A DNA stretch of 5,940 nucleotides from Desulfocapsaceae bacterium (GTDB taxonomy: Bacteria; Desulfobacterota; Desulfobulbia; Desulfobulbales; Desulfocapsaceae): NCBI GenBank assembly GCA_029934775.1, contig JAOZLO010000191.1:1-5940 (forward strand). Reading direction: 5' to 3'. The first letter of the stretch is position 1; each line of letters opens with the position of its first letter. This document shows positions 1-5,026 of this stretch, in pieces. Made by a program: the position numbers and the translations under genes. A model generated the notes under the pieces. It saw only the letters and a program-made list of their open reading frames with translations. It had not been told where the DNA came from and searched no databases.

Positions 1-892
1 TGATGCTATAACCTTTCCCTTCACCTGAAGTTGGACGTTTGACAACATTCTGAGTTGGACGGTAGTGCTGGATCATATCGAAGTTAGCTGTTGAAAAATT
101 ATCCACACGATAACCGAGGTTCCTGGTAACCGAGAGAGCTTTGAGAAAAACTTCCGGTAGTAATACAGCTGAACCAACATTGATCCAGAGTCCACCGTCA
201 CCAAGTTCAGCAACAACTGAAGCCAGCAACTTGAAATCATGAAAGCTCATCTCACCAGTTACTCCTCCATCGGCTTGTGGGTGCTGGTGGATAATATCGG
301 TACCGATTGCAACATGTACCGTAGCTGGAATATTGTTCTCCACACAACAAGCCAACAGGCTGAAATCAGCAAATGGGTGTCCGGCAGTCAGGATATGTTC
401 GCCAATTGCCTGGCCGAAGCCAATTCCTCGACTACGGGCCTCAGACAGGGCCAAGTTCATTCCCTGTCCGGTTTCAGCAGAAAACCCGAAATCTCCGGTA
501 TGAAGGCCAACCTCAACATCCTCTGAAGTTGCGCCAATTAACGAGATCTCAAAATCATGTATTGCAACTGAACCATTCATTGCCACCGCCGAAATTGCAC
601 CTACTTCGATCAGTCCTCTTATTACCGGTTGCAAACCACATTTGATGACGTGTCCGCCGATGGCAAGAATCACCGGCTTCTCTTTTCTACACGCCACTAT
701 AATTAGATCGGCAACTGATTGCAGGTTTTTAGCACCAAGCAAGCACGGCAATCGTGAGGTAAAATCGCGAAGGGAGAGCCCGGCTGTGATCTCTCCGGCG
801 AAATGATCAGCGATATTCACCTTGTTGTTGCGACTTTTAAGCGAATAAGTACTGATCGATGAAAAATCGAGCGGTCCGTACTTTTTATTCAT
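1..892 (-). CDS. Conserved protein of unknown function, deoxyhypusine-synthase-like (3' end outside window)
   Basis: Reading leftward from ATG at 892-890, the frame stays open for 297 codons to the window edge, so the C-terminus is missing. I do not recognise a characterised function. Visible blocks are AIGGHVIKCGLQP (residues 77-89), AMNGSVAIHDFEIS (104-117), HVAIGTDIIHQHP (193-205), GEMSFHDF (213-220), WINVGSAVLLPEVF (236-249) and a Gly/Arg/Pro-rich stretch (277-296). The order of an acidic/Gly turn, a Phe/His segment, a helix, then a hydrophobic strand ending in a Gly motif (about 207-250) recalls the NAD-binding core of deoxyhypusine synthase. The Lys that carries the enzyme intermediate in true DHS is not apparent, so hypusine formation is unlikely. 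No signal peptide or membrane segment is seen. The ATG overlaps the stop of the gmhA-like gene (ATGA), with GGAGG 9 nt upstream, which fixes this start and suggests translational coupling. From memory, proteins of this type (roughly 300 residues or more) occur beside heptose-phosphate isomerase genes. That link is inference and the exact family is uncertain; that it is a real gene is nearly certain. Confidence 0.85.
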   Translation of the reverse strand, partial: MNKKYGPLDFSSISTYSLKSRNNKVNIADHFAGEITAGLSLRDFTSRLPCLLGAKNLQSVADLIIVACRKEKPVILAIGGHVIKCGLQPVIRGLIEVGAISAVAMNGSVAIHDFEISLIGATSEDVEVGLHTGDFGFSAETGQGMNLALSEARSRGIGFGQAIGEHILTAGHPFADFSLLACCVENNIPATVHVAIGTDIIHQHPQADGGVTGEMSFHDFKLLASVVAELGDGGLWINVGSAVLLPEVFLKALSVTRNLGYRVDNFSTANFDMIQHYRPTQNVVKRPTSGEGKGYSI

Positions 893-1473
893 ACTTCAGC
901 CCCTCCACTGAACATTTTTTTTTCAATCAGGTCACACAAAATATGAATGATCGTGATGTGTACTTCCTGGATTGCAGGTGTGTACTGTGAGGGAACGCAT
1001 AAGCAATGATCGCTCGCTCCTGCTATTTTCCCTCCACCCCCACCCACCAGGCTTAACGTTGTTACACCCATTGTATTGGCAATTTTCATCGCTTCAAGAA
1101 CGTTAGGTGAATTGCCACTGGTTGAAATACCGATAACAAGATCGCCAGGATGTGCCAGTGCTCTGATTTGATGACTGAAGATCTGTTCAAAGCCATAATC
1201 GTTCCCGACGGCAGTCATAATTGAGCTGTCAGTGGTTAAAGCAATTGCCGGTAGCGGACGTCGCTCGACCAGAAAACGACCAACAAGTTCGGCGGCGAAA
1301 TGCTGGGCATCGGCTGCGCTTCCACCATTCCCCATTACCAACATCTTGTACCCCTCCGATAGTATATCGACCATCAGATCAGCAATAGAGGCAATCGATT
1401 CGACCATGTGCGTCCGCAGATGCTCAAGGACTTTGTAATGCTCGTCCAGATGGCTAAGTATATAGTGTCTCAC
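889..1473 (-). CDS. gmhA: Sedoheptulose-7-phosphate isomerase (phosphoheptose isomerase), SIS domain
   Basis: This 194-residue cytoplasmic protein matches GmhA (about 192 residues in E. coli), which converts sedoheptulose 7-phosphate to D-glycero-D-manno-heptose 7-phosphate at the start of ADP- or GDP-heptose synthesis. It is a single SIS domain. The phosphosugar loop MGNGGSAADAQHFAAE is at 47-62, and a second Ser/Thr-rich phosphate-binding loop, STSGNSPN, is at 117-124. The zinc/catalytic set appears as H58, E62, Q169 and H177. Each is offset by exactly three from E. coli H61, E65, Q172 and H180, which supports an active isomerase rather than the SIS relative DiaA. The start is GTG at 1473, preceded directly by an in-frame TAG, with GGAG 7 nt upstream, so no earlier start is possible. 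An internal Met at residue 23 would cut into the first helix. Its stop overlaps the next gene by 4 bp. Whether the product is the main LPS enzyme or a second copy for a capsule or O-antigen heptose cannot be told here. Confidence 0.93.
   Translation of the reverse strand: MRHYILSHLDEHYKVLEHLRTHMVESIASIADLMVDILSEGYKMLVMGNGGSAADAQHFAAELVGRFLVERRPLPAIALTTDSSIMTAVGNDYGFEQIFSHQIRALAHPGDLVIGISTSGNSPNVLEAMKIANTMGVTTLSLVGGGGGKIAGASDHCLCVPSQYTPAIQEVHITIIHILCDLIEKKMFSGGAEV
902..906 (-). promoter_or_regulatory. Ribosome binding site inside the end of the gmhA-like gene
   Basis: GGAGG on the minus strand lies 9 nt before the ATG at 892. It falls within the last codons of the upstream isomerase gene, so ribosomes finishing that gene can re-initiate at the ATGA overlap. 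It decides the start of the downstream gene. Confidence 0.7.
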
Positions 1474-1480
1474 CTAATAT

Positions 1481-1484
1481 CTCC
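1481..1484 (-). promoter_or_regulatory. Ribosome binding site for the GTG-started gmhA
   Basis: GGAG on the minus strand sits 7 nt before the GTG at 1473. With the TAG directly before the GTG, it supports the non-ATG start. Confidence 0.6.
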
Positions 1485-1534
1485 AGTTATAGTTATTGCT
1501 ATTAATGATGGTGTTGTAAAAACACTTCATCTGC

Positions 1535-1578
1535 TTCGTTGCTAAAAACTGTATCCACTTGCCATAAAATTCGTTGCT
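1535..1578 (+). repeat. 9-bp direct repeat TTCGTTGCT, two copies
   Basis: TTCGTTGCT occurs at 1535-1543 and again at 1570-1578, with starts 35 bp apart, in the leader region of the minus-strand operon. On the minus strand it reads AGCAACGAA. It could be a binding site pair or chance. Confidence 0.4.
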
Positions 1579-1657
1579 GAATGATTTCGTATGTTGCCGG
1601 TTAAATGGATATTTTAGGTACAATCTTAATTCTTCTGGACTTGTGTCTGCCCGGGAT

Positions 1658-1687
1658 ATTATATATTCACCAGGAGATTTCAGTTAA
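1658..1687 (-). promoter_or_regulatory. Candidate sigma-70 promoter for the gmhA operon
   Basis: On the minus strand, TTAACT (1687-1682, 4 of 6 to the -35 consensus) is followed after 18 bp by a perfect TATAAT (1663-1658). Transcription would start near 1651 and leave a leader of about 178 nt before the GTG. AT-rich DNA yields such matches by chance, so confidence is moderate. Confidence 0.4.
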
Positions 1688-1700
1688 TTCCCAATGCTGG

Positions 1701-1730
1701 TTGATCAAAAAACACTTGCTTTCTTAAAAT
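1701..1730 (+). promoter_or_regulatory. Candidate promoter for the ligase operon (distal)
   Basis: TTGATC (1701-1706) and TAAAAT (1725-1730) are separated by 18 bp and match the -35 and -10 consensus at 4 and 5 of 6 positions. It would give a leader of roughly 165 nt containing the CCGGTTA pair. Confidence 0.3.
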
Positions 1731-1796
1731 ATCTTCAATACAAAAGAGAACGTCTTTTTTTAAAATAGCTCCCCCGGATCAATAAAAAACTCAGCG

Positions 1797-1826
1797 TTGT
1801 CCGGTTAGAAAATTGTATGCTTTAAA
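1797..1826 (+). promoter_or_regulatory. Candidate promoter for the ligase operon (proximal, weaker)
   Basis: TTGTCC (1797-1802) and TTTAAA (1821-1826) are 18 bp apart and match at 4 of 6 positions each. The -35 overlaps a CCGGTTA copy at 1801-1807, which would suit repression or activation at that motif. It is an alternative to the pair at 1701-1730. Confidence 0.22.
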
Positions 1827-1901
1827 GAACAACCAGTGACGCCCTTGCAAAATTTTAACCGGAAAGTACTGTAAAAAACCAACTGAAAGAATAGAACAAG
1901 A

Positions 1902-3404
1902 ATGAACAATATACCACAAACATTAAAAGGTGCCCTGCTGTATTGGGCAGAAAAAACTCCTGAAAAAACATTTATCCAATCCAGCGGGAATAGTTTTTCT
2001 TTTCATGAAACAAAAACAATAGCTGAATCTTTATCAGGTTTTTTAGTAAATAATGGAGTTCCTGCAGGCGCAAGAATGTGTTTGTTGCTGCCTCGAACAC
2101 CGGAGCTGATTTTCTCATTTTTAGCAGCAAGTTTCGCAAATTTTATTCCAGTTCCGGTAAACTATTTGGAAAACATAGATACCATAAAAAAAATAATTTC
2201 AGCATCGTGCCCAGCTGTCATTATCATAGATGAAAATGTTGTTAGTGATGAAATAATTAAAAGTATTACAGAACATGGTGCTCTTGTCATAAATACAGGC
2301 GGTCAGTCAAAATCGCAGACGGCCCTTCTCTGGGATCACTGCGTCAAGCAGGCGTTATGTCAGAGCGATATAAAGGAAATACAGCCAGAAGACGTGGCTT
2401 ACTATAACTATACGACAGGCTCCAGTGGCTTTCCCAAATGTGCGCTATGCACCCATGCAAATCTCTTCTGGAATACTCGTTCCGCTATAGAAACATTTCA
2501 ATTAACAGAACGTGATGTTCACCTCTGTATGTTCGCCTCATTTGCACATCCACATGAACTTTTCTGCAGAGCTTTATTCACTGGTGCTTCACTTATACTC
2601 GTCACTAGAATCAGCCCGAAATCCATTGTCAATGCCATAAATAAATATCATGTTACCTGTATGATGGGATTGGCAATCTTGTATAAAATGATGGCTGAAC
2701 ATTGCGCTCAGTCATCTCTTCCGAGTTTGCGAATAGCTGAAAGTGGGGGAATGTATACCAGTCCTGAAATTCATAATTCTTTTCTTTCCAGCTTTAACCT
2801 ACCCATACTCTCAGTATGGGGCAGCACAGAGACAACTGGTGTTGCCATAGCTAACCCTCCCGAAAGTTGCCGATTAGACGGATCTATGGGCAAGGCCTGT
2901 CAGCATTACCAGGTAAAACTTATTGATCCACGCGGTGAAGAAGTTCCAACTGGTGAAATTGGGGAGTTGATTTTTTCAGGTCCCGCAGTTGTATCCGGAT
3001 ATCGTAACGAGGTCCCATTCTCCGGAAAAGATGTCTGGTATTTCAGCGGTGATTTAGCAACAAAAGATAAGGATGATTTTTATCATTTTATTGAAAGAAA
3101 AAGTGGTATGATAAAAGTGGCTGGCATGAAAGTGTATCCATTGCAGATCGAACTGGTATTACAAAAACATCCCAAAATAAGAGAAGTAGCAGTTGTTGGA
3201 GTAGAGGAAAAAAGGAGAGGTCATGTCCCCAAAGCGTATACTGTTACAGAAGACGGCCAACCTCTGAAGCTTGAGGATCTAACAGTTTTCTGTAAAAATA
3301 AGTTGGCTCCTTACATGCTACCAAAGCATATCCAGCTGATAGCGGAACTTCCTAAAACTGGTAGTGGAAAAATTAATAAAAAAGCACTCTCAAACTTAGA
3401 ATAA
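1902..3404 (+). CDS. Adenylate-forming acyl/aryl ligase (AMP-dependent synthetase family)
   Basis: This 500-residue soluble enzyme activates a carboxylic acid as an acyl-AMP and then passes it to CoA or a carrier-protein thiol. The family motifs appear in order: the P-loop YTTGSSGFPK at 170-179; a conserved Phe/His segment FASFAHPHELF at 211-221; WGSTETTG at 306-313; the ATP-ribose aspartate in FSGD at 381-384; the hinge RKSGMIKVAG at 399-408; and the C-terminal catalytic Lys K490 in PKTGSGK (484-490). All are intact, so an active enzyme is expected. The length fits CoA-ligase-like members and is shorter than typical fatty acyl-AMP ligases (about 580 residues). The acid substrate cannot be named. 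No carrier-protein gene lies next to it in this window, so CoA is the simpler acceptor. The ATG start gives a normal N-terminal helix, although upstream DNA (AAGAATAGAACAAG) has only a poor Shine-Dalgarno match. It is the first gene of the plus-strand group and is probably co-transcribed with the radical SAM gene 133 bp downstream. Confidence 0.9.
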   Translation: MNNIPQTLKGALLYWAEKTPEKTFIQSSGNSFSFHETKTIAESLSGFLVNNGVPAGARMCLLLPRTPELIFSFLAASFANFIPVPVNYLENIDTIKKIISASCPAVIIIDENVVSDEIIKSITEHGALVINTGGQSKSQTALLWDHCVKQALCQSDIKEIQPEDVAYYNYTTGSSGFPKCALCTHANLFWNTRSAIETFQLTERDVHLCMFASFAHPHELFCRALFTGASLILVTRISPKSIVNAINKYHVTCMMGLAILYKMMAEHCAQSSLPSLRIAESGGMYTSPEIHNSFLSSFNLPILSVWGSTETTGVAIANPPESCRLDGSMGKACQHYQVKLIDPRGEEVPTGEIGELIFSGPAVVSGYRNEVPFSGKDVWYFSGDLATKDKDDFYHFIERKSGMIKVAGMKVYPLQIELVLQKHPKIREVAVVGVEEKRRGHVPKAYTVTEDGQPLKLEDLTVFCKNKLAPYMLPKHIQLIAELPKTGSGKINKKALSNLE

Positions 3405-3438
3405 TACATATTATTCGTCTCAAGACTGAGGATTTCTG

Positions 3439-3463
3439 GAGATTTGAACATTATGAAAATCTC
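3439..3463 (+). other. Small inverted repeat in the ligase-radical SAM gap
   Basis: GAGATTT (3439-3445) can pair with AAATCTC (3457-3463) over an 11-nt loop. No T-run follows, so it is not a standard intrinsic terminator. It overlaps the possible start of the 18-codon ORF at 3453 and could instead affect translation or mRNA processing. The 133-bp gap otherwise shows nothing clear. Confidence 0.3.
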
Positions 3464-3509
3464 TCTAGCCAACTCTCCGCACACAATTATCTCTTTATTT
3501 TCAAGATAA
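3453..3509 (+). pseudogene. Possible leader peptide or vestigial start of a B12-radical SAM gene (18 codons)
   Basis: ATG at 3453 opens an 18-codon frame (MKISLANSPHTIISLFSR) closed by TAA at 3507-3509, with GGAG 11 nt upstream. The first residues resemble the beta-strand plus N-x-P start of B12-binding radical SAM proteins, and align loosely with KITFINPP and FSR at the N-terminus of the next gene (residues 5-12 and 17-19). Possible readings are a decayed or duplicated gene start, a short leader peptide, or chance. No continuation of the homology is visible after the stop. Confidence 0.25.
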
Positions 3510-3537
3510 ACTATCAATTATTTTAACAAGTTTAAAT

Positions 3538-5007
3538 ATGGATAGCATTAAAATAACTTTTATAAATCCTCCCTTCATTAAAAACTTTTCCCGGCCCCAG
3601 CGAAGCCCGGCAGTAACAAAAAGTGGTACTCTTTACTACCCTATGTGGCTTTCTTATGCCGCCGGTTTCTCCGAACAGGCTGGATATGAAATTGACCTGA
3701 TAGATGCTCCAGCTGCTGATCTGGAGAGGGACTCTGTGATCAGAAGAGTAGCCTCATTTGGGGCACAACTCGTTGTCGTGGAAACAAGCACCCCCAGTAT
3801 TTTTAATGATATTCAATTTTGTGAGGATCTGAAAAAACAGATAAATAGTCTCTTTGTTGTTCTTGTAGGCACTCATGTCTCGGCACTTCCTGAAGAGACA
3901 TTGGCACTGAGCAAGGGTATCGATGCCATAGCCATTGGCGAATTTGATCAAACAATTTGTGATATAGCAGACTATTTGAAATATGATGGTAATTTATCAG
4001 AGATTCAAGGACTCTGTTATCCCACTGCTTCTGGCCCCCGGCGCACAGAAAATCGTCCCTTTCTTAGTTCTCTTGATCATTTTCCTATGGTCAGTGTTAT
4101 TTACAAGCGCTTTCTTGACATAAATAATTACTTCAATCCCAACGCTCTGTTTCCGATGGTGACTATTACCACCAGCAGGGGTTGTCCCCATAACTGTATA
4201 TTTTGTGTCTACCCTCAAACCATGATGGGGCACAGCTTACGGATACGCAGTCCGGAAAATGTAGTGAATGAAATCGAATACATTGTCGACAATTTCCCTG
4301 ATGTCAAAGCAGTGTTTTTTGAAGACGATACCTTCCCGGCAGGCAGAAAACGATGTATAGAAATCTGTCAGGAAATCATTCGTCGAAAAATAAAGATTTC
4401 ATGGACTGCCAATGCAAGGGTTGATCTGGATTATGAAACTCTGCAAATCATGAAAAATGCAGGTTGCCGTTGTCTCTGTGTTGGTTTTGAAAGTGGCAAT
4501 CAACATCTCCTCGATAACATAAAAAAACGTATCACCTTGGAGCAGTCGCAATCATTTATGAATGCTGCCCGTAAAGCAAAGATGCTTGTACATGGCTGCT
4601 TCATGGTTGGTTTGCCGGGTGAAACTCAAGAAACCATGGAAAAGACCTTGCAGTTTGCTATAGATCTTAAGCCCGATGCTGTACAATTTTATCCCGTGAT
4701 GGTCTACCCAGGCACAGAGGCCTATCGCTGGTATGAAGAAAAAGGGCTTATTACCACCAGTGATTTTTCTCAATGGCTCACCCCTTCCGGTTTACATAAT
4801 ACCGTCATTCGTGGAGAGCACCTCTCCTCTGAAGAACTGGTTCTATTCTGTGATAAGGCAAGACGTGCTTTCTACCTGCGACCAGCCTATATCCTCTACA
4901 AATTATCGCAGATGATACGTAATCCCAGAGAAATTCGACGCACGATTAAATCTGCAAAAACATTTTTCCGACACCTTGCCAAAGGAAGTGATACGGAATG
5001 CAGGTAA
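3538..5007 (+). CDS. B12-binding-domain radical SAM enzyme (BchE/HpnJ-like class)
   Basis: This 489-residue protein has two parts. Residues about 4-170 form the Rossmann-like cobalamin-binding domain, with FINPP at 8-12, YPMWLSYAAG at 34-43, IDAPA at 55-59, GTHVSALPEETL at 111-122 and IGEFD at 133-137. Residues about 203-410 form the radical SAM barrel: the [4Fe-4S] ligands are C216, C220 and C223 in CPHNCIFC, with FFEDDTF at 260-266, VGFESG at 315-320 and FMVGLPGET at 355-363. The Arg/Lys-rich tail after about 440 (RRAFYLRPAYILYKL, then basic residues) is typical of this class. No DxHxxG cobalamin-ligand motif is visible, which is common in these enzymes. Known members methylate unactivated carbons, close rings or rearrange skeletons of lipids, pigments and antibiotics; this substrate is unknown. 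There is no clear Shine-Dalgarno before ATG 3538, and no earlier ATG, GTG or TTG lies between it and the in-frame TAG at 3466. It probably belongs with the ligase upstream and the glycosyltransferase 19 nt downstream. Confidence 0.9.
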   Translation: MDSIKITFINPPFIKNFSRPQRSPAVTKSGTLYYPMWLSYAAGFSEQAGYEIDLIDAPAADLERDSVIRRVASFGAQLVVVETSTPSIFNDIQFCEDLKKQINSLFVVLVGTHVSALPEETLALSKGIDAIAIGEFDQTICDIADYLKYDGNLSEIQGLCYPTASGPRRTENRPFLSSLDHFPMVSVIYKRFLDINNYFNPNALFPMVTITTSRGCPHNCIFCVYPQTMMGHSLRIRSPENVVNEIEYIVDNFPDVKAVFFEDDTFPAGRKRCIEICQEIIRRKIKISWTANARVDLDYETLQIMKNAGCRCLCVGFESGNQHLLDNIKKRITLEQSQSFMNAARKAKMLVHGCFMVGLPGETQETMEKTLQFAIDLKPDAVQFYPVMVYPGTEAYRWYEEKGLITTSDFSQWLTPSGLHNTVIRGEHLSSEELVLFCDKARRAFYLRPAYILYKLSQMIRNPREIRRTIKSAKTFFRHLAKGSDTECR

Positions 5008-5012
5008 AGATA

Positions 5013-5020
5013 AGGGGAGG
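5013..5020 (+). promoter_or_regulatory. Strong ribosome binding site for the glycosyltransferase
   Basis: AGGGGAGG lies 6 nt before ATG 5027. It is by far the best Shine-Dalgarno on the plus strand and contrasts with the poor ones before the ligase and the radical SAM gene. Confidence 0.7.
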
Positions 5021-5026
5021 CAAATA

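Larger units (their letters stand above)
1597..1862. repeat. CCGGTTA motif: two direct copies and one inverted copy
   Basis: CCGGTTAAA is at 1597-1605, CCGGTTA at 1801-1807, and the inverted TTTAACCGG at 1854-1862. The last two could pair as a stem of at least 7 bp around a 48-nt loop in the transcript just upstream of the ligase gene. Alternatively they are operator half-sites for a regulator that controls both directions. The pattern is seen directly; the role is inference. Confidence 0.4.
1474..1901. other. Divergent intergenic control region, 428 bp, AT-rich
   Basis: No gene can be supported here. The stretch is clearly richer in A and T than the flanking minus-strand genes and separates two outward-facing gene groups, so both promoters must lie in it or be absent. 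It holds one reasonable minus-strand and two weaker plus-strand promoter-like pairs, three copies of a CCGGTTA motif (one inverted), a 9-bp direct repeat, and an 8-bp palindrome TTGATCAA at 1701-1708. The best short ORF is a Lys-rich 24-codon frame at 1694-1768 with no well-placed ribosome binding site. I see no terminator, riboswitch or tRNA. Confidence 0.6.

Noticed and set aside
239..645. Two plus-strand open frames (239-526 and 373-645)
   Set aside because: They lie antisense within the DHS-like gene, have no family features, and the minus-strand frame is continuous with clear conserved blocks.
1232..1438. Plus-strand 68-codon frame antisense to gmhA
   Set aside because: It is a low-information Arg/Ser-rich shadow of a gene with all its catalytic residues.
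889..1473. DiaA-like SIS protein as an alternative to GmhA
   Set aside because: The full H58/E62/Q169/H177 set, with the same spacing as in E. coli GmhA, favours the isomerase.
1511..1525. Hairpin GTGTT/AACAC near the gmhA start
   Set aside because: It has only a 5-bp stem with a 5-nt loop and no T-run in either direction; too weak to call a terminator or control element.
1694..1768. 24-codon plus-strand frame in the divergent gap (starts MLVDQKTLAF)
   Set aside because: The nearest SD-like sequence (AGGAG, 1672-1676) is 17 nt upstream, too far. Its Lys-rich composition is what AT-rich DNA gives by chance, and it overlaps a promoter candidate.
3487..3509. Inverted repeat TTATCT/AGATAA as a terminator after the ligase gene
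   Set aside because: The stem is only six mostly A-T pairs with an 11-nt loop and no following T-run, so termination is unlikely.
3311..3517. Minus-strand 68-codon frame over the ligase end and the following gap
   Set aside because: It is mostly antisense to the conserved ligase C-terminus and shows no recognisable features.
3754..4915. Four short frames inside the radical SAM gene (minus 3754-3951, 3997-4233, 4552-4773; plus 4733-4915)
   Set aside because: All overlap the intact radical SAM coding sequence in other frames and have no independent support.
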